A model generated the notes under the pieces. The model was not told the DNA's origin. It made no database searches and saw nothing but the letters and a program-made list of their open reading frames with translations. The translations under genes and the position numbers were made by a program. A DNA stretch of 7,704 nucleotides from CAYLOP01 sp964385305 (GTDB taxonomy: Bacteria; Chloroflexota; Anaerolineae; Anaerolineales; E44-bin32): positions 1 through 7,704 of the forward strand of contig CAYLOP010000151.1 of the NCBI GenBank assembly GCA_964385305.1, read 5' to 3'. How positions within the stretch are numbered: the first letter of the stretch is position 1; each line of letters starts with the position of its first letter. This document shows positions 1 to 6,060 of this stretch, in pieces.

Positions 1-519
1 GAGCGAAATGGGGAGTGTGAGCGCCTGGTAAAACAGGGCGGGGTGTTTGCGCGCCACCGCATGCACAACTTCCTCTTTTCCGAGCCAATTGAAGCGCAGA
101 CGCCGCGACAGTCTGATGCTGTGAGCAGAGAACTTCAACCGGCGAAGTGTCGATGGGTGTGTCTTTACGAAGTCGGCGATCGAACGTTTGTCCCAGCGGT
201 AGGCGGTGGTCGGCTCCACGGCGATGGCTGTGGCAGCCCAGGGCTGTAGGGAGATGATCTCCATCTCGCCGATGGTATCGCCAGGTCGGAGCGTGGCCAG
301 AAGGGTCTCGGGTTTCCCGGGCTGTCCGGCCATTAAATCCACCGAACCACTCGTTATGAAGAAGATCGCATCGGCTCGAGCGCCTTGCAGGACGATCTCC
401 TCACCTGGCGCAAATTCAAGCTTGTCAAGCGCATGCGCTAACGCGTGCAATTCGTCCTCTTCCACATCGTGCAGGAAATGGACATGCGCAAGCAAGCCGA
501 GGAGCTGGGCATCAGACAT
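1..519 (-). CDS. Cyclic-nucleotide-binding-domain protein, probably membrane-anchored (N-terminal 173 aa, 3' end missing)
   Basis: Seen: an open frame of 173 codons from the ATG at 519 to the left edge without a stop. Residues about 10-128 have the cNMP-binding (Crp-like) beta-roll pattern: FLHDVEEDEL helix, F-x-P-G-E-E-I-V-L-Q-G (36-46), F-F-I-T-S-G-S-V (53-60), and a phosphate-binding-cassette region around G84-E85-M86 through A95-A96-T97. The position normally held by the phosphate-contacting Arg (P-R-x-A-T) is Trp94, so canonical cAMP binding is doubtful. After the domain comes no helix-turn-helix but a basic stretch (R-L-S-R-R-L-R) and N-W-L-G-K-E-E-V-V-H-A-V-A-R-K-H-P (144-160), then a hydrophobic run entering a probable membrane segment. 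This layout resembles cNMP-domain proteins fused to a membrane/PH-like module in Chloroflexota (recollection, not a search). Start choice: it is the only nearby in-frame ATG, and it lies 6 nt past a -10 box, implying a leaderless mRNA. It is transcribed divergently from ftsK. Function is unknown; a sensory or scaffold role is inference. Confidence 0.8.
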   Translation of the reverse strand, partial: MSDAQLLGLLAHVHFLHDVEEDELHALAHALDKLEFAPGEEIVLQGARADAIFFITSGSVDLMAGQPGKPETLLATLRPGDTIGEMEIISLQPWAATAIAVEPTTAYRWDKRSIADFVKTHPSTLRRLKFSAHSIRLSRRLRFNWLGKEEVVHAVARKHPALFYQALTLPISL

Positions 520-525
520 GGCATC

Positions 526-534
526 ATTGTAGCA
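526..534 (-). promoter_or_regulatory. Extended -10 promoter for the cyclic-nucleotide-binding gene (leaderless)
   Basis: On the minus strand, TGC followed by TACAAT (hexamer 531-526) gives an extended -10 element (TGn-TANNAT). Only six bases (GATGCC) separate it from the A of the ATG at 519, so the expected transcription start coincides with the start codon. No convincing -35 hexamer is present at 17 nt, which fits an extended -10 promoter. Confidence 0.6.
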
Positions 535-562
535 TGCCAGGGTGCGTGCTGCTGTGTCGCTG

Positions 563-571
563 TGCTATAAT
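563..571 (+). promoter_or_regulatory. Extended -10 promoter for ftsK
   Basis: TGC then a perfect consensus TATAAT at 566-571. The -35 region at 543-548 is poor, so recognition should rest on the extended -10. The expected transcript start near 578 leaves a leader of only about 14 nt before the TTG start at 592, just enough to contain the GGAGAG ribosome-binding site at 582-587. It lies 35 bp from the divergent -10 of the minus-strand gene, so the two polymerase footprints overlap. Confidence 0.7.
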
Positions 572-581
572 CGCCGCGACT

Positions 582-587
582 GGAGAG
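582..587 (+). promoter_or_regulatory. Ribosome-binding site supporting a TTG start for ftsK
   Basis: GGAGAG sits 4 nt (GGAG 6 nt) before the TTG at 592. No in-frame ATG exists until codon 75, inside the membrane region, so the TTG is the only start that preserves the basic N-terminal tail and the first membrane helix. Confidence 0.65.
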
Positions 588-591
588 CGCC

Positions 592-2907
592 TTGGCAAGA
601 AAAAAAACCTCTTCCGCGTCTCGATCTCGACGCAAGGTTGGCAGGAAATCATCGCGTCAGGCCAAGACAAAAAAGTCGACTCGCAAATCTACGTCGTCCT
701 CTGTGGGCAGCGGCTTGAGCCTATCGCGCGATCGCAAGCTAGACTTGGTCGGCTTGCTGCTGATTGTCCTTGGCATCTTCACACTCTTCAGCCTTTTCTC
801 AACACAACAAGGTATGATCAATATTGCCTGGCTGGATCTGCTTGGCGGGATTTTCGGCTGGGGGATGTATCCCGTCCCTCTTGCGTTTCTGGTAATTGGT
901 CTCTGGCTCCTCGTTCGCACCTTTGGTGAGCGTATTCCCAGGCTCGAAGCAGAACAGATTGTTGGGATTGTCTTGCTTTATTTGGCGCTGTTGATCCTCT
1001 TGCACACGCTGGTTGAGGGAAATGACTTTGTCAGCCGCATCGAGCAGGCCAGACTCGGCCGTGGGGGCGGTATCATCGGCGCGGCGCTCTTATCTCTACT
1101 GGCGGGCGCGATTGGTACAGGTGGGACGGCGGTTGTGATGGCAGCATGGGTCGTCATTGGCCTGGCGTTCACGCTGCGGGTTTCGGTTCCGGAGATGCTC
1201 GCAGGCAGCCTGCGCCTTGTACAGAAATGGTTCGAAAGCTTGAGGGGACAGAAAGCCCAACTTCCTGCCCCATCGTTAGACCTTCAAACACCCAGTCCAT
1301 CCGGTACACAGCGAGAGATGCCCTCACCTGTGAGCGCACATGTGACAGAACCTTCCATCGATGTATCGATGCCGGCATCTACTGAGCTGGCGGCAACATG
1401 GACTTTGCCGGATGTTATGCAAGTGCTCGATAGGGGGATCGAGGGCAAGGCGGACGAGACCTTTGATCGCGAGCAGGCGCGTGTCATTGAGGAAACGCTG
1501 CTTTCGTTCGGCGCGCCGGCGCATGTGGTCGAGATCAACCGCGGTCCGACGATCACGCAGTTCGGGGTAGAGCCGGATTTCGTGGAAGGACGCGCTGGGC
1601 GGCGCACTAAGGTTAAGGTGAGCAAGATCTCTGCGCTCGCCGATGACCTCGCGTTGGCGCTGGCGGCCGCATCCATCCGTGTGGAGGCGCCGGTGCCGGG
1701 GAAGGGATACGTGGGCATTGAGGTGCCCAATACGGAGGTATCCCTTGTGGCCCTGCGCGATGTCATGGAAGCGGAATCGTATCAGAAGATCTCCTCACAG
1801 TTGCGTCTTGGTTTGGGGAAGGATGTCTCGGGATCGGCCGTCGCCGCCGATCTGACCGCGATGCCGCACCTGCTCATCGCCGGGACAACCGGTTCTGGCA
1901 AATCGGTTTGCGTGAACGCAATCATATCGTCGCTGCTGCTCCAGAATTCGCCCGACGATCTGCGTTTTTTGATGGTCGATCCGAAACGGGTCGAACTGAC
2001 CTACTATAACGGTATCCCACACTTGCTCGCCCCGGTTGTCGTTGAGCTTGATCGGGTGGTGTCGGCTTTGCAGTGGGTGTCGCGGGAGATGGATCTACGC
2101 TATCAGCGCTTCGCCAAAGAAGGCCTCCGCAACATCGCCGACTATAACAAGCGCATGCAGTTGGAGGGGCAAAAGCCGCTCCCGTATCTTGTTGTTGTGA
2201 TCGACGAGTTGGCCGACCTGATGATCATGGCGCCTGACCAAACCGAGCGTGTGATCACCCGCCTCGCACAGTTGGCAAGAGCGACGGGTATCCATCTTGT
2301 GATTGCTACGCAACGTCCTTCGGTTGATGTGGTCACCGGACTGATAAAAGCTAACTTCCCGGCGCGTATCGCTTTTGCTGTAGCGTCGTCGGTGGATAGC
2401 CGCGTGATCTTGGACCAGCCCGGTGCGGAGCGCTTGCTTGGCCGCGGGGATATGCTCTTCCAAGCTCCGGATTCGGCGGCACCGCTCCGGATGCAAGGCG
2501 CATTTGTGTCTGAAGGAGAGCTGGGACGTCTGATCACCTATTGGAAGACCGCTGCTCTATTGAACGAGACGCCAGAAGTCTCTGCCACGCGGCCGGCAGA
2601 AACCATTCTGCCCGGTGCGGAGCTCAAACAAGCCGCGATGTGGGAGGAGGCAGACTCGGAGGACGAGGACACCGATCCACGGTACGACGAGGCGGTCGAA
2701 GTCGTGCGGTCGATGCGACGGGCCTCGATATCCCTCCTACAGCGTAGACTTCGTATCGGGTATACCCGCGCGGCCCGTCTTGTTGACCAGTTGGAAGAGC
2801 GGGGAATCATTGGACCGTCGCAAGGGGGTTCACACGCCCGCGAGGTACTGGACTTCGGTGATCTTGAACCTCCAGATGACCGCATGAGCAGAGAAGATAC
2901 ACTGTAG
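592..2907 (+). CDS. ftsK: DNA translocase FtsK/SpoIIIE family
   Basis: A septum-located, ATP-driven double-stranded DNA pump that clears and positions chromosome termini during division. The 771-aa protein is close to SpoIIIE size and much shorter than E. coli FtsK. Residues 1-48 are a Ser/Lys/Arg-rich cytoplasmic tail. Hydrophobic segments at about 51-69, 83-108, 121-140 and 158-195 form the membrane domain. A short Pro/Ser-rich linker (about 217-268) replaces the long FtsK linker. The alpha domain starts near W270-T-L-P and includes the G-P-T-I-T-Q-F motif (318-324). The beta RecA-like motor has Walker A G-T-T-G-S-G-K-S (431-438), M-V-D-P-K-R-V-E-L (461-469), Walker B V-V-V-I-D-E-L-A-D-L with D538/E539, and A-T-Q-R-P-S-V-D-V (572-580). 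An acidic stretch (685-695) precedes the winged-helix gamma domain (about 697-757), which in the family reads DNA polarity sequences. The start is TTG, with the RBS at 582-587. It appears monocistronic. I see no intrinsic terminator directly after it. All key residues are present. Confidence 0.96.
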   Translation: MARKKTSSASRSRRKVGRKSSRQAKTKKSTRKSTSSSVGSGLSLSRDRKLDLVGLLLIVLGIFTLFSLFSTQQGMINIAWLDLLGGIFGWGMYPVPLAFLVIGLWLLVRTFGERIPRLEAEQIVGIVLLYLALLILLHTLVEGNDFVSRIEQARLGRGGGIIGAALLSLLAGAIGTGGTAVVMAAWVVIGLAFTLRVSVPEMLAGSLRLVQKWFESLRGQKAQLPAPSLDLQTPSPSGTQREMPSPVSAHVTEPSIDVSMPASTELAATWTLPDVMQVLDRGIEGKADETFDREQARVIEETLLSFGAPAHVVEINRGPTITQFGVEPDFVEGRAGRRTKVKVSKISALADDLALALAAASIRVEAPVPGKGYVGIEVPNTEVSLVALRDVMEAESYQKISSQLRLGLGKDVSGSAVAADLTAMPHLLIAGTTGSGKSVCVNAIISSLLLQNSPDDLRFLMVDPKRVELTYYNGIPHLLAPVVVELDRVVSALQWVSREMDLRYQRFAKEGLRNIADYNKRMQLEGQKPLPYLVVVIDELADLMIMAPDQTERVITRLAQLARATGIHLVIATQRPSVDVVTGLIKANFPARIAFAVASSVDSRVILDQPGAERLLGRGDMLFQAPDSAAPLRMQGAFVSEGELGRLITYWKTAALLNETPEVSATRPAETILPGAELKQAAMWEEADSEDEDTDPRYDEAVEVVRSMRRASISLLQRRLRIGYTRAARLVDQLEERGIIGPSQGGSHAREVLDFGDLEPPDDRMSREDTL

Positions 2908-2962
2908 TGCAGAGGGTGAGTAGTTGCATGCTACAGCTCTCCAAGTGAAAGTAGTTGGACTA

Positions 2963-2992
2963 TTGTCCCTCAAAGCAAAAACGTGCTATGAT
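2963..2992 (+). promoter_or_regulatory. Promoter of the BMP lipoprotein gene
   Basis: TTGTCC (2963-2968, four of six to the -35 consensus), an 18-nt spacer, and TATGAT (2987-2992) preceded by TGC, making an extended -10. Predicted start is near 2999, leaving a leader of about 125 nt before the ATG at 3124. The -10 hexamer is embedded in the inverted repeat GTGCT-N9-AGCAC (2983-3001). Confidence 0.62.
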
Positions 2993-3001
2993 TACAAGCA
3001 C
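2983..3001 (+). promoter_or_regulatory. Candidate operator: inverted repeat over the BMP -10/start site, containing TGATTACAAGCAC
   Basis: GTGCT (2983-2987) and AGCAC (2997-3001) are perfect inverted arms around a 9-nt centre, overlapping the -10 box and the predicted +1. The right part, TGATTACAAGCAC (2989-3001), recurs as TGATTACAGCAC at 4371-4382 ahead of the ATPase gene, differing by one inserted A. The position is where a repressor would block polymerase. Operator function is inference from placement and recurrence; the regulator is unknown. Confidence 0.35.
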
Positions 3002-3123
3002 TACAATTTTGAATCACTTTGGGGAAGACTTTCCGTCAATAGAGAAAGGAGTAGCGAAGGTCAACGATTCCTTTCGATCACATATATTGAAATCTCGAAA
3101 TTCCATATTTGGAGGAGCACAAA
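2999..3123 (+). promoter_or_regulatory. Long 5' leader of the BMP lipoprotein mRNA, no recognised riboswitch
   Basis: About 125 nt separate the predicted transcript start from the ATG, much longer than the ftsK leader. It is AT-richer than the genes. It contains possible local pairings: CTTTC/GAAAG around 3031-3055 and TTTCGA (3072-3077) with TCGAAA (3095-3100), the latter just ahead of the RBS. I do not recognise a purine or other known riboswitch core. A regulatory role is possible but unproven. Confidence 0.35.
3111..3117 (+). promoter_or_regulatory. Ribosome-binding site deciding the BMP start
   Basis: GGAGGAG lies 6 nt before the ATG at 3124. A TTG at 3109 is in frame but overlaps this site and would add five residues before the signal peptide, so 3124 is the start. 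Confidence 0.85.
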
Positions 3124-4251
3124 ATGCATAAGAAGATTTATGCCGCCCTAACGCTATTAGTACTATTTTCTTTGTTGCTAGCTGCTTGTGGACCGGCAGC
3201 TCCCGTTGAAGAGGGACCAGCCATTGCTGCCGTCAAGGCACCAGTGCAAGCGGAGTATGTGGCCGGGGAGGCGCCGGCGCCTGAAGAGCCCGCGCCAGCA
3301 CCAGTCGTAGTGAAGATCTGCCAGGTTACCGACGTCGGTGGCGTCGACGACAAGTCCTTCAACGCCACAGCTTGGAAGGGTGTCGAGGATGCCATAGCGG
3401 GTCTGGGGGTTGAGGGCAAGTATCTTGAATCCCAGCAACAGACCGACTACGCGAAGAACATCAATGCCTTCATCGAAGAGGGCTGTGATTTGATTATAAC
3501 GGTCGGCTTCCTGCTTGGTGAGGATACCGCTACGGCAGCGGCAGCCAATCCGGAGCAGAAGTTCGCGATCGTGGACTTCGCCTATGATCCTACTATTGAC
3601 AATGTGCTTGGCCTTGTGTACGCGACGGACCAGGCGGCCTTCATGGCAGGCTACCTCGCTGCTGGCGTTACCCAAACAGGCATTGTAGGAACCTTTGGCG
3701 GTATCCAGATCCCGACCGTCACAGTCTTCATGGATGGCTACTATCTCGGTGTGCAGTACTATAACGAAGTGCACGGCACGGACGTACAGGTTCTCGGATG
3801 GGATCCCTACACCGCAACCGGCCTGTTCACCGGCAACTTCGAGAGCACGGACGATGGTCGCCAGCTCGGTGAAGACCTGATGGACGAGGGCGCTGACATC
3901 ATCATGCCCGTCGCAGGCCCAGTGGGGCTCGGTACAGCTGCGGCAGTCCTAGAACGTGGCAATGCCTACATTGTCGGTGTGGACACGGACTGGACCGTGA
4001 GTTCGCCAGAGTATACCGATATCATGCTGACCTCTGTGATCAAGAAGATGGATGTCTCGGTATACGCGGCATCGGAACAGGTTATTAATGATACGTTTGC
4101 CGGTGGTGTGTACGTGGGCACGTTGGAAAACACCGGTGTTGACATCTCTCCGTTCCACAGCCTCGACTCACTCGTTTCCGCTGAGCTGAAAGCCGAGCTC
4201 GATGATGTGCGAGCTGGCATCATCGCAGGCGAGATCGCGACTTCGCCGTAG
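3124..4251 (+). CDS. BMP-family (PnrA/NupN-like) substrate-binding lipoprotein of a nucleoside ABC transporter
   Basis: The extracytoplasmic receptor that captures the ligand and delivers it to the permeases encoded downstream. The 375-aa precursor has a lipoprotein signal peptide: M-H-K-K, a hydrophobic core, then lipobox L19-A20-A21-C22, with Cys22 the lipidated residue. An Ala/Pro/Glu-rich tether (about 26-61) spaces the domain from the membrane. The periplasmic-binding-like fold begins near residue 62 and shows BMP hallmarks: D70-V-G-G-V-D-D-K-S-F-N80, A-T-D-Q-A-A-F-M-A-G-Y (167-177), F-G-G-I-Q-I-P-T-V (191-199), V-G-V-D-T-D-W (284-290) and T-S-V-I-K-K (303-308). These segments form the nucleoside pocket in the characterised PnrA. 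The C-terminus ends in the usual I-x-x-G-E-I pattern. The family mainly binds purine nucleosides, with a few members taking other ligands such as riboflavin, so the substrate here is uncertain. It is monocistronic: own promoter upstream, intrinsic terminator 47 nt downstream. Confidence 0.93.
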   Translation: MHKKIYAALTLLVLFSLLLAACGPAAPVEEGPAIAAVKAPVQAEYVAGEAPAPEEPAPAPVVVKICQVTDVGGVDDKSFNATAWKGVEDAIAGLGVEGKYLESQQQTDYAKNINAFIEEGCDLIITVGFLLGEDTATAAAANPEQKFAIVDFAYDPTIDNVLGLVYATDQAAFMAGYLAAGVTQTGIVGTFGGIQIPTVTVFMDGYYLGVQYYNEVHGTDVQVLGWDPYTATGLFTGNFESTDDGRQLGEDLMDEGADIIMPVAGPVGLGTAAAVLERGNAYIVGVDTDWTVSSPEYTDIMLTSVIKKMDVSVYAASEQVINDTFAGGVYVGTLENTGVDISPFHSLDSLVSAELKAELDDVRAGIIAGEIATSP

Positions 4252-4297
4252 CCGTCGGATATTAGCACGCCGGAGTGATCGAAGTTCAGAAAGGTTT

Positions 4298-4328
4298 GGA
4301 GCCGGTCTTGCACCGGCTCCTTTTTTTT
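4298..4328 (+). terminator. Rho-independent terminator after the BMP gene
   Basis: A perfect 9-bp GC-rich stem (GGAGCCGGT at 4298-4306, ACCGGCTCC at 4312-4320) with a 5-nt loop (CTTGC) is followed at once by eight T residues (4321-4328). It is a textbook intrinsic terminator and should strongly reduce read-through from the lipoprotein gene into the ATPase-permease operon. Confidence 0.95.
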
Positions 4329-4341
4329 ACTTTCGCAAGAA

Positions 4342-4371
4342 TTGTAAAAGGAATCTGGGTAATCCTATTGT
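4342..4371 (+). promoter_or_regulatory. Candidate distal promoter of the ATPase-permease operon
   Basis: TTGTAA (4342-4347), an 18-nt spacer and TATTGT (4366-4371): four of six matches in each hexamer, with the same spacing as the BMP promoter. The predicted start near 4378 would give a leader of about 125 nt, nearly equal to that of the BMP mRNA. It lacks the extended TGn. Alternative: the proximal extended -10 at 4461-4469. Confidence 0.35.
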
Positions 4372-4377
4372 GATTAC
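4359..4377 (+). repeat. Perfect inverted repeat GTAATC-N7-GATTAC upstream of the ATPase gene
   Basis: GTAATC (4359-4364) and GATTAC (4372-4377) are exact reverse complements around a 7-nt spacer. The repeat spans the candidate distal -10 and its right arm lies inside the shared TGATTACAGCAC motif, so an operator or a small RNA hairpin are both possible. There is no T-run, so it is not a terminator. Confidence 0.4.
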
Positions 4378-4382
4378 AGCAC
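4371..4382 (+). promoter_or_regulatory. Second copy of the shared TGATTACA(A)GCAC motif
   Basis: TGATTACAGCAC begins 132 nt before the ATPase ATG. The related TGATTACAAGCAC begins 135 nt before the BMP ATG. TTGAAT (4392-4397 versus 3009-3014) and ATCACAT (4455-4461 versus 3077-3083) follow in the same order at similar offsets. Shared regulation of the two transcription units is inferred. Confidence 0.35.
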
Positions 4383-4460
4383 AACGGATTATTGAATTAG
4401 TAGTGAAAGGGCTGATTTCTTTTAATCGGCGCCTAGAGATTATCTTCCTGGAAAATCACA

Positions 4461-4469
4461 TGGTAGAAT
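4461..4469 (+). promoter_or_regulatory. Proximal extended -10 promoter of the ATPase-permease operon
   Basis: TGG followed by TAGAAT (4464-4469) fits the extended -10 pattern used elsewhere in the window. The -35 region is weak. A start near 4476 would leave a leader of about 27 nt containing the GGAGGG site, and would exclude the in-frame ATG at 4470 as translation start. The rest of 4329-4460 is AT-rich and I see no gene in it. Confidence 0.5.
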
Positions 4470-4493
4470 ATGAGCCTTCAATTTCGGATTCAT

Positions 4494-4499
4494 GGAGGG
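4494..4499 (+). promoter_or_regulatory. Ribosome-binding site deciding the ATPase start
   Basis: GGAGGG lies 3 nt (GGAGG 4 nt) before the ATG at 4503. The in-frame ATG at 4470 has no such site and would add 11 residues absent from the typical family N-terminus, so 4503 is preferred. Confidence 0.75.
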
Positions 4500-4502
4500 A
4501 CT

Positions 4503-6059
4503 ATGGCTCCGATCCTAGAGCTTCGTGGAATCACAAAGCGTTTCCCCGGTGTGCTGGCAAATGATCATATCGATTTGGCCCTTGAACAGGGTGAGATCCG
4601 CGCGTTGCTGGGGGAAAACGGCGCAGGTAAGACCACCCTCATGAATATTTTGTATGGGTTGTACCAACCCGATGAGGGCGAGATCCTGGTACGCGGCAAA
4701 CGTATCGAAGTCCACTCTCCAAGAGACGCAATCGCGGCGGGCGTCGGCATGGTCCACCAGCATTTCATGCTTGTTCCCGTTTTCAGCGTGACTGAGAATG
4801 TCATGCTGGGAGATGAGGTTACGTATGCGGGCGGGATCCTGAATCGCGCTGCGGCTGCCGCCGATATCCGAAAGATCTCCGAAAGCTATAACCTGGAGGT
4901 CGAACCAGACGCTTATATCAAGGATTTGCCTGTTGGAGTGCAACAACGTGTTGAGATCATTAAGCTGCTCTATCGTGAGGCTGATATCTTAATTTTCGAT
5001 GAGCCAACCGCCGTCCTAACGCCACAGGAGGCGAACGAACTCTTCAAGGTCATGCGCGCACTCTCGGATCAAGGCAACACCATCATCTTTATCACCCACA
5101 AGCTCAGAGAGGTTATGGAGATCGCCGATCGTATCACCGTCATACGACGCGGGAATGTCGTGGGTACGACAACGCCTGCCGAGGCAGACCGCGCCAAGTT
5201 GGCGGAGATGATGGTGGGGCGCGAAGTGCAGCTTGAAGTCGAAAAGGAACCTGCGCAAGTTGGTGAGACGGTCTTTGAGGTTGAAGACCTGATTGTGGTT
5301 GATGATCGGCAGCAAGTCGCCGTTGATGGGGTGTCTTTCGAGGTCAAAGCAGGCGAGATTTTTGGTGTAGCAGGGGTGCAGGGGAACGGGCAAACGGAAT
5401 TGGTGGAAGCCGTGACCGGTTTGCGAACCGCGTTTGATGGGTATATTCGATTGTTAGGCCAGGACATCACCAAGTCGAGTCCCCGTCAAATCACGGAATT
5501 GGGTTCCGCGCATGTTCCGGAAGACAGGCAGCGCGATGGTCTCGTCCTGTCCTTCCCCGTGTCGGATAATCTTGTCTTACTCAACTACTATCAACCCCCC
5601 TTCACGAAGGGCGTGACGCTCCAACAAGAAGCAATCATTGAAAACGCGGTGAGGTTAATTGAGGAGTTCGACATCCGTACGCCTGGTCCGCTTACGTCAA
5701 CCGGATCGCTCTCTGGTGGCAACCAGCAGAAGGTGATTGTCGCGCGAGAGTTCTCAAGACCGATCCGCCTGCTTGTCGCCTCGCAACCTACGCGCGGATT
5801 GGACGTTGGATCCATCGAATATATTCACAACCGCATCCTTGAGAAGCGCGATGCTGGAACCGCTGTACTGCTTGTATCGCCTGAGTTGGATGAGATTCTC
5901 GAGCTTTCGGATCGTATCGCCGTCATGTACAGGGGAAAGATCGTTGCTGTAGTGCCGGGGGAAGAAGCTACAAAGGAGTATATCGGTCTCTTGATGGCTG
6001 GTGTGACTCCCGAACAAGCTGCCGCATCTTCGGGCAAGGCTGCTGAAGCCACGTTATAG
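4503..6059 (+). CDS. Nucleoside-type ABC transporter ATPase with two nucleotide-binding domains (NupO/YufO-like)
   Basis: The cytoplasmic ATPase energising import by the two permeases encoded next. The 518-aa length is normal for the double-NBD sugar/nucleoside class. NBD1: Walker A G-E-N-G-A-G-K-T-T (37-45), Q-loop Gln86 in V-H-Q-H-F, signature-like L-P-V-G-V-Q-Q-R-V-E (142-151) in place of LSGGQ, Walker B I-L-I-F-D166-E167-P, and switch His199 in I-T-H-K. NBD2 (from about 256): degenerate Walker A G-V-Q-G-N-G-Q-T (291-298) with Gln in place of Lys, a good signature L-S-G-G-N-Q-Q-K (403-410), and a degenerate Walker B L-L-V-A-S-Q-P-T-R-G-L-D, lacking both Asp and catalytic Glu. This asymmetry and the PVGVQQ signature are typical of BMP-linked ATPases, so they are not damage. 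I infer one hydrolytic site, formed with the NBD1 Walker motifs. It is first gene of the operon, and its stop is 13 nt before the permease 1 start. Confidence 0.94.
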   Translation: MAPILELRGITKRFPGVLANDHIDLALEQGEIRALLGENGAGKTTLMNILYGLYQPDEGEILVRGKRIEVHSPRDAIAAGVGMVHQHFMLVPVFSVTENVMLGDEVTYAGGILNRAAAAADIRKISESYNLEVEPDAYIKDLPVGVQQRVEIIKLLYREADILIFDEPTAVLTPQEANELFKVMRALSDQGNTIIFITHKLREVMEIADRITVIRRGNVVGTTTPAEADRAKLAEMMVGREVQLEVEKEPAQVGETVFEVEDLIVVDDRQQVAVDGVSFEVKAGEIFGVAGVQGNGQTELVEAVTGLRTAFDGYIRLLGQDITKSSPRQITELGSAHVPEDRQRDGLVLSFPVSDNLVLLNYYQPPFTKGVTLQQEAIIENAVRLIEEFDIRTPGPLTSTGSLSGGNQQKVIVAREFSRPIRLLVASQPTRGLDVGSIEYIHNRILEKRDAGTAVLLVSPELDEILELSDRIAVMYRGKIVAVVPGEEATKEYIGLLMAGVTPEQAAASSGKAAEATL

Positions 6060-6060
6060 C

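Noticed and set aside
206..532. Plus-strand open frame of 108 codons opposite the cyclic-nucleotide-binding gene
   Set aside because: It is composed of Ser/Arg/Cys-rich shadow sequence, has no RBS, and the opposite strand gives a clear domain with its own promoter.
2908..2975. Intrinsic terminator after ftsK
   Set aside because: Only short pairings (for example GTAG/CTAC and GGAC/GTCC) without a T-run are present, so no terminator is supported.
2924..3151. Possible upstream small ORF (75 codons) in the BMP leader region
   Set aside because: Its start lies upstream of the predicted BMP transcript start, it overlaps the BMP start out of frame, and it lacks a ribosome-binding site.
4202..4564. 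Open frame of 120 codons spanning the BMP end, terminator and ATPase start
   Set aside because: It overlaps both real genes out of frame and runs through the intrinsic terminator. There is no RBS and no recognisable sequence.
4503..6059. NBD2 of the ATPase lacks Walker A Lys and Walker B Asp/Glu, suggesting a damaged gene
   Set aside because: The pattern GxxGNGQ with LSGGNQQK and a Q-P-T-R-G-L-D Walker B region is the normal asymmetric state of BMP-associated double-NBD ATPases, and the frame is intact.
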